Part shown: piece by piece, positions 17,435 through 25,655 of the stretch
Numbering within the stretch: position 1 is the stretch's first letter
How the letters are laid out: every line of letters starts with the position of its first letter
From: an uncultured Alphaproteobacteria bacterium
GTDB lineage: Bacteria; Pseudomonadota; Alphaproteobacteria; RF32; CAG-239
Length of the DNA stretch: 53,477 bases
Direction: 5' to 3'
Assembly (NCBI GenBank): GCA_947588275.1
Contig: CANPYJ010000006.1
Coordinates: 1 to 53,477 of the forward strand
Translations under genes and position numbers: made by a program
Notes under the pieces: model-generated
Told to the model about the DNA's origin: nothing
Database searches by the model: none
Seen by the model: the letters and a program-made list of their open reading frames with translations, nothing else

Positions 17435-18103
17435 GAAGCCCAAATCCACGAATTTCGTTACGGCCGGCCAGCGCTTGGCAAGCATCATAAAGAATTCCGC
17501 CGACAATTCAGAGCCTTGCCAGATAACCTCATCGTCACACGACGGCTGATTGAAATCCGGCATTGAGAAGAAATCGGCGTCACCTGTCAGCTCAAACATC
17601 TTCTGCTTGAGTTCCTGATCGACTTCCTCGTCATCGTCTTTATCTTCTTCCGGCCATTCAAGCAGATGCCAATGACCCGGCGATCCGTAAAGACACAACT
17701 CTCGTCCTGTCAAAGCCGATATTTCGCGTTCTCCCATCTTGCGCGGCTCAATCGGCTTCACCTCTCGATTCACAAGAGCATAGGCAAAGGCGTCAAGCAG
17801 CTGCTCGTGAGATATTTTGCTCCACGGCGACAAAAAGTGCAAAAAAGACAGCGCCTGTTCCACGGAATTAAGCCGCAGCTGTCTGATTTGCGCCATCATG
17901 GCCGCCGAATCGCATTTTTTCTGATAGCAATGGATAATCCCGAGTTCCAAAGCTTTCATCAATCCCTGTGCATTCAGACTCATTCTGACCACAGTTTCTT
18001 TTCCACTTTCATCCTTGTCCAGGACACTGACCTCTACAAGGTTGGGATTCAGAAAAACCGAGTTTGCGAAGCGAACTTCAGCCAATTCTTTTGATTCATG
18101 CAT
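17432..18103 (-). CDS. unknown acidic cytoplasmic protein
   Basis: A 223-residue protein without signal peptide or membrane segment. It is acidic, with a strongly acidic run EEDKDDDEEVDQE (about 156-168). The N-terminal 115 residues look mainly helical (MKALELGIIHCYQKKCDSAAMMAQIRQL), the middle contains GRELCLYGSPGHWHLLEWPEE. No family recognised. The start ATG at 18103 has no clear SD. It lies between era and the flagellar operon and has its own terminator. Confidence 0.65.
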   Translation of the reverse strand: MHESKELAEVRFANSVFLNPNLVEVSVLDKDESGKETVVRMSLNAQGLMKALELGIIHCYQKKCDSAAMMAQIRQLRLNSVEQALSFLHFLSPWSKISHEQLLDAFAYALVNREVKPIEPRKMGEREISALTGRELCLYGSPGHWHLLEWPEEDKDDDEEVDQELKQKMFELTGDADFFSMPDFNQPSCDDEVIWQGSELSAEFFMMLAKRWPAVTKFVDLGF

Positions 18104-18213
18104 AATAGTAAAAATTGTTGGTTAATAAGACTTATTTAGAATGAGTCTTATCATACGCGAAACAAAAAGTAAAGCAGAAATCTGTCGACTTTGGACAAAA
18201 CGGAGTCAAGCCG

Positions 18214-19119
18214 TCAAACATTGAAGTCCAATCCCCAAGCAGCATATCTTCCGGCATCTTCCTGCCAGTTTTCGCGCACTTTGACAAACAAAAACAAATG
18301 CACGCGGTCTTCCAACAGATTTTCAATTTCTTGGCGCGCGGCCTGCCCGATTTTCTTAATCATCCGTCCGCCCGCCCCCAGCACAATCACTTTTTGCTTG
18401 TCGCGCGCAACATAAATCGTTATCTCGGCACGTACGGAACCGTCAGCGCGCCGCTCCCAAAGCTCCGGTTCCACTGTCAGTTCATAAGGCACTTCCTGCC
18501 GCAGGTACAAAAACAGCTTTTCGCGCACGATTTCGGCCGCCAACAGTTTAAGCGGCATATCCGACATCTGTTCTTCCGGATAAAACCACGGATTCGGCGG
18601 CAGATGTCCGGCCAACCAGTCATAAAACTCGGCCGTGCATTCGCCGGTTTCGGCCGAAATAAAAAATGTCTCGTCGAAACGCCCGGCTTCATTAATCTGT
18701 TTGGCCAGCCCGAGAAGCTTTTCCTTGGGCACCAAATCAATCTTGTTCAGCACCAACACCGCCGATATTTGCCGCTTGTTAAGCTCGGCCGCAATACTTT
18801 GGCTTTCATCGTCAAAACCGCGTTTGGCATCAACCACCAACACCACAATATCAGCATTCTGCACGCCGTTCCAGGCCGAACCGACCATCGCTCTGTCCAG
18901 CCGGCGTTTAGGTCTGAAAATCCCCGGCGTGTCCAAAAAGATAATCTGCGTATTGCCCCAAATGCCGATTCCTTTAACCTGTGTTCGCGTGGTCTGCACC
19001 TTAGGCGAAACAATTGAAACTTTCGAACCGACAAAATTGTTCGTAATGGTAGATTTTCCGGCATTAGGCGCGCCGATAAGAGCCACAAAACCGCATCTGG
19101 TCTCGTTTCCCTGCGTCAT
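18214..19119 (-). CDS. era: GTPase Era
   Basis: A 301-residue ribosome-assembly GTPase that binds the 3' end of 16S rRNA. G1 is GAPNAGKST (16-24), the switch region has TTRTQVKGI, G3 is DTPGIF, G4 is NKID, and SAETG matches G5. The C-terminal KH domain carries EIVREKLFLYLRQEVPYEL and VLGAGGRMIKKIGQAAR. It starts with a 4-nt overlap with rnc. recO, often next, is not present. Confidence 0.96.
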   Translation of the reverse strand: MTQGNETRCGFVALIGAPNAGKSTITNNFVGSKVSIVSPKVQTTRTQVKGIGIWGNTQIIFLDTPGIFRPKRRLDRAMVGSAWNGVQNADIVVLVVDAKRGFDDESQSIAAELNKRQISAVLVLNKIDLVPKEKLLGLAKQINEAGRFDETFFISAETGECTAEFYDWLAGHLPPNPWFYPEEQMSDMPLKLLAAEIVREKLFLYLRQEVPYELTVEPELWERRADGSVRAEITIYVARDKQKVIVLGAGGRMIKKIGQAARQEIENLLEDRVHLFLFVKVRENWQEDAGRYAAWGLDFNV

Positions 19120-19766
19120 TGACCGAGCCTCTTGAGCAATGACGCCGCCGCGGCAAACTCCGCGGCTTTCTTACCGTGTCCCTGCCCGCCGGCACAATAC
19201 TTTTCGCCAACCCGGACTTCAACCGTAAACAGCGGCTCATGCTCCGGTCCCTCACGCCCGACAATCACATATTGCGGCGCCGGAAGCCCCAGCGTATGGA
19301 CAAACTCTTGCAAAGTCGTTTTGGCGTCTTTGGGCGGGGCTACTTTCTTGTCAATCAGTTCTGTCCAATGATAATTGACAAACGCCACCGCCTTGTCCAG
19401 CCCGCCGTCAAGGCAAATCGCACCGATAACCGCCTCGCAGACATCGCACAACACATTTTCATTATGGCGGATTTCTTCGTCAGCCACCCGCATCAGCTGC
19501 CCGAGATTAAGCTTGCGCGCCACTTCTGCCGCGGTTTCTTTGCACACTAGCGCCGTCAGACGTTGCGACAGACTGCCCTCCGGCTCGGCCGGAAAATTTT
19601 TGTATAAAAGAGCCGCCACGGCCACTCCCAGCACCCGATCTCCCAAAAACTCCAGACGTTCGTAATTTTTGGCCACATGCGGGTTAACCGAACTATGGGT
19701 CAGCGCCGTTTCCAACAACTGCGGCTGATGAAACACATATCCCGATATTTGCGCCGAATCTGTCAT
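19116..19766 (-). CDS. rnc: ribonuclease III
   Basis: A 216-residue double-strand-specific RNase that processes rRNA precursors. The signature ERLEFLGDRVLG (36-47) supplies E36, E39 and D43; the second metal-site motif DVCEAVIGAI supplies D108 and E111. The C-terminal double-stranded-RNA-binding domain starts near DAKTTLQEFVHTLG and ends with GHGKKAAEFAAAASLL. Length is near the family norm. It follows lepB after 6 nt and overlaps era by 4 nt. Confidence 0.96.
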   Translation of the reverse strand: MTDSAQISGYVFHQPQLLETALTHSSVNPHVAKNYERLEFLGDRVLGVAVAALLYKNFPAEPEGSLSQRLTALVCKETAAEVARKLNLGQLMRVADEEIRHNENVLCDVCEAVIGAICLDGGLDKAVAFVNYHWTELIDKKVAPPKDAKTTLQEFVHTLGLPAPQYVIVGREGPEHEPLFTVEVRVGEKYCAGGQGHGKKAAEFAAAASLLKRLGQ

Positions 19767-19772
19767 TCTGTC

Positions 19773-20501
19773 CTACTTAATTTTATTAAACAGTCTGGAC
19801 CAGCGGATTTTCTTTGGCCATGTCCAAGGCTTATACCACGCTTCTTCGTCATTGTGCGAAAAGAACAAAAACCGTGCCCGACCGATAAGATTTTCAAACG
19901 GCACAAACCCCACATTCATTCGGCTGTCATCAGAACGATCGCGATTGTCACCCATCATAAAATAGCTTCCTTGCGGCACCTCAACCTCCACAAAATCGTC
20001 CTGCGTTTCGTGGTCGGATATTTCCAAGATTCGATGCTCTACGCCGTTGGGCAGCGTTTCGACGTATTGGCGATAACGCTCGGCAATCCCCAAATCATTG
20101 CGCATGACAAAATCCTCAATTTGCCTGCGTTTGACTTTTTGCCCGTTAATATAAAGCCGGCCTTCTTCAATTTTGATTTTGTCGCCAGGCAGACCGATAA
20201 CACGCTTAATAAAGTCGGTACGATTGTCACGCGGATACTTAAACACCACCACATCGCCGCGCTTTGGGGCATCTGCCCAAATCCGTCCCTCAAACAGCGG
20301 AATGCTCCACGGCAGCGAGTGCTTGGAATAACCATAGGTATATTTGGACACAAACAGATAGTCGCCGACATAAAGCGTTGGATACATTGAACCGGACGGA
20401 ATCTTAAACGGTTCAAACCACAACGAACGAATAACCACCGCAATCAAAACGGCATAAACGACCGTTTTTATGGTATCCGTCAAACTTTCTTCCCTGTCCA
20501 T
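19773..20501 (-). CDS. lepB: signal peptidase I
   Basis: A 242-residue inner-membrane peptidase that cleaves secretory signal peptides. One membrane segment (about 11-28) precedes the catalytic Ser in PSGSMYPTL (S38) and the catalytic Lys in DFIKRVIGLPGD (K99). The GDNRDRSDDSRMNVGFVP motif is near the end. I start at the ATG at 20501 with SD GAGGG rather than the adjacent in-frame TTG at 20504. It stands in the conserved acpS-lepB-rnc-era order. Confidence 0.95.
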   Translation of the reverse strand: MDREESLTDTIKTVVYAVLIAVVIRSLWFEPFKIPSGSMYPTLYVGDYLFVSKYTYGYSKHSLPWSIPLFEGRIWADAPKRGDVVVFKYPRDNRTDFIKRVIGLPGDKIKIEEGRLYINGQKVKRRQIEDFVMRNDLGIAERYRQYVETLPNGVEHRILEISDHETQDDFVEVEVPQGSYFMMGDNRDRSDDSRMNVGFVPFENLIGRARFLFFSHNDEEAWYKPWTWPKKIRWSRLFNKIK

Positions 20502-20567
20502 CAAACCCTCGCTACATCATCACACAAATTCGGCCTGTCATCATATACGCTTTTTTGCAATAAACAA

Positions 20568-20969
20568 CTAAATTTTTTCAATCACGGCCATTGCGATTGC
20601 CGCCGGCCAGTCATCGCTGAGCGAAAGCCAGGCCGAAAACTCTTTGCCGTCAGAAAGTTTCTGCGCTTGCTCCAAAGCCTTGTTATAAAACCTGAGCAGC
20701 GGCCGGCCTTTTTTATCGTGACTGACCTCAATGTCGCACCATAATATGCCGTTGCGAAAGCCTGTTCCCAAGGCCTTGGCGGCCGCCTCTTTGGCGGCAA
20801 AAATCTTGGCCATTTTGGCCGGCGAGCCAAAACTCCCGCTCTTGGCCGCCGCAATATCCGCTTGCTCAGCCGCGGTAAAAATCTTTTCTAAAAAACGGCG
20901 GCCATAGCGATCCGACGCCCGTTCAATCCGTCCGATGTTCACAATATCCGTTCCAATTCCGACAATCAT
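20568..20969 (-). CDS. acpS: holo-acyl carrier protein synthase
   Basis: A 133-residue enzyme that transfers 4'-phosphopantetheine from CoA to acyl carrier protein. It has the family start MIVGIGTDIVNIGRIE with metal-binding D8, and the FAAKEAAAKALGTGF motif with the second metal Glu, followed by WCDIEVSHDKKGRP. I start at 20969 because this gives the standard N-terminus, with SD AAGGA upstream; a longer frame to 21101 only reads through the upstream gene. It overlaps the DUF2062 gene by 4 nt. Confidence 0.95.
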   Translation of the reverse strand: MIVGIGTDIVNIGRIERASDRYGRRFLEKIFTAAEQADIAAAKSGSFGSPAKMAKIFAAKEAAAKALGTGFRNGILWCDIEVSHDKKGRPLLRFYNKALEQAQKLSDGKEFSAWLSLSDDWPAAIAMAVIEKI

Positions 20970-21475
20970 AACTTTTCCTTCCGTTTGGCGCCGCGCCGGC
21001 TGATATCTTCCAAGATTCCTCTGCATAAATAATAGGTTACAAGCCATGCAACAATATAATACGGAATGCAGCCCACCATCATCGGCCACAGGATAGGCCA
21101 TATCTCCCGAAAAAACAAGCTAAAATCAAAAGTCATCAACGCCCGCATCGATTCTTCGAAAAAATGCAAAAAATCAATGTGTACGTGACCGGCGTATTCT
21201 TCCCCCAGAAACACGCGGCCGGTATAAAAAACCGAAATCCAGATAAACGGAAACGTCCATGGATTGCCGGCCGCCGTGCCCAAAGCGCTGGCCAAAACAT
21301 TGCCTCTCGTTGCCAGTGCCGTCAACGCCGCCAATACAAAATGCAGCCCGACAAACGGCGTAAACGAAATAGCCACGCCGCAGGCCAAACCGGCGGCCAC
21401 CGAATGCGGCGAACCTTTAAGTTTCCGCAGTTTCAGCACGATACGCGACCAGAGTCGTTTGATTTTTGGCGCCAT
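20966..21475 (-). CDS. DUF2062-domain membrane protein
   Basis: A 169-residue inner-membrane protein. After a basic N-terminus, the DUF2062 pattern is visible: SPHSVAAGLACGVAISFTPF (about 21-40), GLHFVLAALTALATRGN, and GTAAGNPWTFPFIWISVFY with the conserved N-P-W-T. Two to four membrane segments follow, the last at 140-158 (PYYIVAWLVTYYLC). The family is of unknown function and often sits near acpS or lipid genes in alphaproteobacteria. The acpS start overlaps its stop. Confidence 0.88.
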   Translation of the reverse strand: MAPKIKRLWSRIVLKLRKLKGSPHSVAAGLACGVAISFTPFVGLHFVLAALTALATRGNVLASALGTAAGNPWTFPFIWISVFYTGRVFLGEEYAGHVHIDFLHFFEESMRALMTFDFSLFFREIWPILWPMMVGCIPYYIVAWLVTYYLCRGILEDISRRGAKRKEKL

Positions 21476-21567
21476 TACAGCCTCCCCGAATTAAGTTTAG
21501 GCTTATATAGCACCTTAATTTTATAAAATAAAGTTTAAATTGCCAAAAACGATAAAACGCCGGATAA

Positions 21568-23706
21568 CTATTGGGTGGCACGAGAAACATACGAAACGAC
21601 TTTGCTTGCCTTCAAGGCCGCGATAATGTCGGTAAGCTGTTTCAAATCCCTGACTTCCACATCGACAAGCAGTTCAAAGTAGCTGACCGTGCGGTTAACA
21701 ATGTTCAGATTGCTGATATTGCCGTTGTTGCGAGCAATCAAATTTGAAAGTTCGCCCAAAGACCCGGGTTCGTTAGCCAACATCAGCTTCAGCCGGCCGA
21801 CATGCGGCCCGTCGTCAACCGCATCGCCCCAAGATATATCAAGCCAGCGTTCCGGCTCATCGGCAAATTTTTCCAGCAATTTGCAGTCGATCGTATGTAC
21901 GGCCACGCCTTTGCCGGTGGTTACGATACCCACGATTCGGTCTCCGGGCAGCGGATGACAGCAGCCGGCAAAATGCACCGCCATACCGGGAATCAGCCCT
22001 TTGATTTTGAGCGGCTCGGCCTTGGACTTGTCTTTGCGCGGCGATTTACTGATGATGGATTTGACCACTTTGCCGATTTTTGATTGTTTATACGCCGGAT
22101 AAACGGCTTTCATCACATCCCATGCCGTTACCAGCCCCTCGCCGACTTTGGCATAAATATCGTCTATCGACTCTGCCTCAAAATCCGGCAAGATATTAAC
22201 CAGCCCTTTTTCGTTAAACTCCAAATTTTCGCCCTTAAACGTGCGTTCCAAAAGCTGCTGACCAAGAGTAATGAACTGATCGCGTTTATGCGCCCGCACA
22301 TAGCGGCGAATGGCCGCTTTGGCCTTGCCTGTCACCACAAAACGATCCCATTCTGTAGACGGATGCTGCGCTTTGGATGTCAGGATTTCCACCTGATCGC
22401 CGTTTTGCAACACCGTGCGCAGAGGCCTGATTTCGCCGTTAATTTTGGCACCGACGCAAGTATCACCGACCGACGAGTGTACCGCATACGCAAAGTCAAC
22501 CGGGGTTGAATTCACCGGCAACCCGATCAAATCACCCTTGGGCGTAAAGCAAAATACCTGATCGTTATACATCTCAAGCTTGGTGTTTTCCAAAAATTCC
22601 TCGGGATTGGAGGCCTGCTCCAAAATTTCCAGCAGCTCGCGGATCCATCGAAAATTCTTGCCCACCACGCGTTCGCCCTGCTTATAAGCCCAATGCGCCG
22701 CCACGCCTTTTTCGTTCACCTCATGCATTTCATGAGTGCGAATCTGAATTTCAATGCGCGTGTTCTCAGGCCCGATGACGCCGGTATGAATGGACTTGTA
22801 GCCGTTTGGTTTGGGCGTCGAGATATAATCTTTAAACCGTCGGGGAACCATGTGATATTTGCTGTGCACGACACCCAGCGCCTGATAACACGCCGCCACG
22901 TCATCAACGATAATCCGAAACGCCATAATGTCGGACAACTGCTCAAACGAGGCGTTTTTCTGCTGCATTTTGCGCCAAATCGAATACGGCGACTTTTCGC
23001 GCCCCGAAACTTCGGCTTTGATACCGTTGTCGGCCATATCTTTTTCAAGCTGAGAAATGATTTTCGGCACCAGATTGCTGCCCTGCTCGCGCAAAAAGTT
23101 CAGACGGGCTTGAATGGACTCATAGGCGTCTTTGTGCAATTCGCGAAAAGCGATGCTCTCAAGTTCGGTTTTGACCTCCTGCATACCGATGCGCTCGGCC
23201 AGCGGAGCATAAATATCCAGCGTTTCTTTGGCAATCCGCGCCCTTTTTTCCACCGCACAATAATGCAACGTGCGCATGTTGTGCAGACGATCGGCCAGTT
23301 TGATGAGCAGCACGCGAATATCTTCCGACATAGCCAACAGCAGTTTGCGAAAGTTTTCGGCCTGTTTGTTGTTGGCAGACTTCTGCTCAATCATGGCCAA
23401 TTTGGTTAGACCGTCGACAATCTGCGCCACCTGATCACCGAACAACTTGCGGATTTCTTCTATGGAAGTATCGGTGTCTTCGACCGTATCGTGCAGCAGA
23501 CCGGCAATGATTGAAGTTGAATCAAGCTTAAATTTGGTGAGGATGCCGGCCACTTCCACCGGATGAGAATAATACGGGTCGCCTGAGGTTCTTAGCTGCG
23601 CCCCGTGTTTTTTCATTGCAAAGACATATGCCCGATTTAACGCGTCTTCATCAGCGTTCGGGTCATAAGATTTTACCAAATCGACCAGTTCATACTGTCT
23701 TAACAT
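21568..23706 (-). CDS. rsh: bifunctional (p)ppGpp synthetase/hydrolase, Rel/Spo homolog
   Basis: A 712-residue stringent-response enzyme. The N-terminal HD hydrolase domain has HPVEVAGIL and LLHDTVEDT; the synthetase domain has FRIIVDD, NGYKSIHTGV and IEIQIRTHEMHE. A TGS domain (VFCFTPKGDLIGLP), a helical/zinc-finger region (HFAGCCHPLPGDRIVGI) and a C-terminal ACT domain follow. Both catalytic domains keep their motifs, so it should both make and degrade the alarmone. I start at the ATG at 23706 (SD GAGG 9 nt upstream) rather than the TTG at 23721. A terminator-like hairpin ends only 18 nt before this start. Confidence 0.95.
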   Translation of the reverse strand: MLRQYELVDLVKSYDPNADEDALNRAYVFAMKKHGAQLRTSGDPYYSHPVEVAGILTKFKLDSTSIIAGLLHDTVEDTDTSIEEIRKLFGDQVAQIVDGLTKLAMIEQKSANNKQAENFRKLLLAMSEDIRVLLIKLADRLHNMRTLHYCAVEKRARIAKETLDIYAPLAERIGMQEVKTELESIAFRELHKDAYESIQARLNFLREQGSNLVPKIISQLEKDMADNGIKAEVSGREKSPYSIWRKMQQKNASFEQLSDIMAFRIIVDDVAACYQALGVVHSKYHMVPRRFKDYISTPKPNGYKSIHTGVIGPENTRIEIQIRTHEMHEVNEKGVAAHWAYKQGERVVGKNFRWIRELLEILEQASNPEEFLENTKLEMYNDQVFCFTPKGDLIGLPVNSTPVDFAYAVHSSVGDTCVGAKINGEIRPLRTVLQNGDQVEILTSKAQHPSTEWDRFVVTGKAKAAIRRYVRAHKRDQFITLGQQLLERTFKGENLEFNEKGLVNILPDFEAESIDDIYAKVGEGLVTAWDVMKAVYPAYKQSKIGKVVKSIISKSPRKDKSKAEPLKIKGLIPGMAVHFAGCCHPLPGDRIVGIVTTGKGVAVHTIDCKLLEKFADEPERWLDISWGDAVDDGPHVGRLKLMLANEPGSLGELSNLIARNNGNISNLNIVNRTVSYFELLVDVEVRDLKQLTDIIAALKASKVVSYVSRATQ

Positions 23707-23723
23707 CAGCGCCTGCCTCAAGC

Positions 23724-23794
23724 ATAAAAAAAGAGTTCCTTGAGTTTAAGACATACCACGTTTTTATTAATGAAGTCTAAACTCAGGAACTCTT
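23724..23794 (-). terminator. long hairpin terminator or attenuator between rpoZ and rsh
   Basis: On the gene strand AAGAGTTCCTGAGTTTAGAC (23794-23775) pairs with GTCTTAAACTCAAGGAACTC (from 23752) with two single-base bulges, a 22-nt loop, and a T7 run. It follows rpoZ by 14 nt and ends 18 nt before rsh, so it may control how much transcription reaches rsh. Confidence 0.8.
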
Positions 23795-23808
23795 AATCGG
23801 CAAAAAAT

Positions 23809-24285
23809 TTATTCGCCATCGTCAAAATCATCGGCACCGTCGACAACCTCATCGCCGCCCAAATCTTCATCGCCCAGATTGTCGTCCAAATCGGCATCAT
23901 CGGCATCCAAATCCAAAGCATCGTCATCGCCGCCATGGATTTGCATATTGTCATCAAGTTCCGCCTGCGGCAAAAGCCCGTTGAACTGCTCGTCCAAATC
24001 GGCCAATTCCTTTTCGGCGGCCAAAATTTCGAGTTCTTCTTCCTCGGGCTCCTCGACTTCGACATATTTTTGCAAGCCCATAACCAGCGAACGCTGCAAT
24101 TCTTCAATACTGACCGTTTCGCCGGCGATTTCGCGCAGAGCCACCACCGAGTTTTTGTCATTGTCGCGAGCCACCGTCAGCGGCGCTCCGGCGGACAAAT
24201 CTTTGGCGCGTTGCGCAGCCACCATCAGCAGTTCATAACGGTTTGGAATTTTATCGATACAATCTTCAACAGTAACGCGAGCCAT
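23809..24285 (-). CDS. rpoZ: RNA polymerase omega subunit with acidic tail
   Basis: A 158-residue protein. The omega core is in residues 1-65: [33 protein letters not shown], and [14 protein letters not shown]. Omega helps assemble RNA polymerase. The rest is unusual in being almost purely acidic: an E-rich stretch (79-95) and a D-rich run from about 111 to the end ([16 protein letters not shown] and more). Omega proteins of related bacteria are about 90-135 residues. I start at the ATG at 24285 with SD AAGGTG; a GTG at 24294 is less likely. Adjacent rsh is the usual neighbour. Confidence 0.93.
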   Translation of the reverse strand: MARVTVEDCIDKIPNRYELLMVAAQRAKDLSAGAPLTVARDNDKNSVVALREIAGETVSIEELQRSLVMGLQKYVEVEEPEEEELEILAAEKELADLDEQFNGLLPQAELDDNMQIHGGDDDALDLDADDADLDDNLGDEDLGGDEVVDGADDFDDGE

Positions 24286-24401
24286 TATATTCACCTTTTT
24301 TTAGTTAAAAAATTCGTTTGGCAATGGTATACATCAGCTTAAATTTAAAATGCAAGAAAAAAATTAAATTATTTTTATTTTTCAAAATATTAAACAAACG
24401 T

Positions 24402-25655
24402 TTATTCAAACCGCACCGGTCCGTTTCCGATTCGGTAATGGATTTGACGCAGGCTTTTTTCGAGAACATCGCGTTTTTTTTGCACTTCACGCACGTCAGA
24501 CAATGGCGCATTGTAGCCCGAAACCCAAGCCTGCATGGCCGCATATCTGTAACTTTGGGCAAACGGACTCATTTTGGCCATATCTTTGTCATAGGTGCCG
24601 GCCTTAAACAGACGGATGGCGTTCATCACGTTGCGGTTAATGCGCGACAGACGATAAGCCTTGATGGTTTTGTCGCAGGTATAAGCCCACTCATTGAGCG
24701 TGAACCCCTCATCGGCCACTTTTTCGGCCAGCGCCAGCTCTTGCCCGAGAAGACGCGCCATGATGACCAACCGGGCGCAAGGATTTACGATTTCACGCAG
24801 GCCGGCTGCCACTTCCGGCCGTTGTTGCGACTCATAATTCCACAGCAAAATCGCGACTCTGTTTATATAAAAGCGGTTGTGCCCTTCCTGATACCACTCG
24901 TCCACTTTCGGCAAGGTCCGTGCCACCGCCGCCACGTCGGCCGCCGTAAGCAGCGATTCGGCCGTGGGATTGATGGTTCGCAAATCGCTCCGCCCCGGCT
25001 TGCGTTTGCCGGCATTGGGCATAAAGTCCTCGGGCGGCACCAGCTTTTGCAATGCCGCAAAAAACGCCGGATCATATTTAATGCTCGGCAAAATCGGTCG
25101 TTTGTGAGGCAGTTCAGGTTCAAGATGATTTTCCGGCCACACTTCAGGCATCAGCAAGAAATAAAACGCCGGCGACAAAAACTCAATATCCTCCATATCT
25201 TTGAGCTGCTCGGCCACTCGCGTCGGAAACCGGTTTTTGGTTTCTTTAATCCCCGGCATATTCAGCACTTTTTCCGACATATTGGGAACTTCAAACAGCA
25301 TCGGACCGACATATTGATAATATTCTTTGGGCGTATTGGCCAACATTTCCAAAACCTGGTCTTCCTCTTCCCATTTGAGGCGTTTTTCATTGCTTCCATA
25401 GGTTGCCGCCCGGGCATAAAAAGTCTCATCGAAATCGCCGGTCAAATCCCATACCGTGTGATATTTGGCATCATAGTACCGGTCTTCGGCAGACACGATA
25501 TTTTCCAATTCGGCCAGCGACGGCAGAGAATCGTGTTCAAGATCAATGACAAAATCTTCGGCAAAATCCGACATACTGATGGCTCCGGCGGGCAGTGCCG
25601 CCAGAAGTCCCATCAGAAACCCCGTTAATTGAACGCCGATTCTCGTGCCGTGCAT
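24402..25655 (-). CDS. exported protein of unknown function
   Basis: A 417-residue protein with a signal peptide (residues 1-25, TGFLMGLLAALPAGA). The mature part is soluble, rich in aromatic and acidic residues early on (DRYYDAKYHTVWDLTGDFDET) and helical later (WAYTCDKTIKAYRLSRINRN, VREVQKKRDVLEKSL). No motif or family is recognised. Its ATG directly follows the stop codon of the DUF4139 gene, so the two are very likely co-translated and may work together in the periplasm. No terminator is visible before rpoZ. Confidence 0.75.
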   Translation of the reverse strand: MHGTRIGVQLTGFLMGLLAALPAGAISMSDFAEDFVIDLEHDSLPSLAELENIVSAEDRYYDAKYHTVWDLTGDFDETFYARAATYGSNEKRLKWEEEDQVLEMLANTPKEYYQYVGPMLFEVPNMSEKVLNMPGIKETKNRFPTRVAEQLKDMEDIEFLSPAFYFLLMPEVWPENHLEPELPHKRPILPSIKYDPAFFAALQKLVPPEDFMPNAGKRKPGRSDLRTINPTAESLLTAADVAAVARTLPKVDEWYQEGHNRFYINRVAILLWNYESQQRPEVAAGLREIVNPCARLVIMARLLGQELALAEKVADEGFTLNEWAYTCDKTIKAYRLSRINRNVMNAIRLFKAGTYDKDMAKMSPFAQSYRYAAMQAWVSGYNAPLSDVREVQKKRDVLEKSLRQIHYRIGNGPVRFE

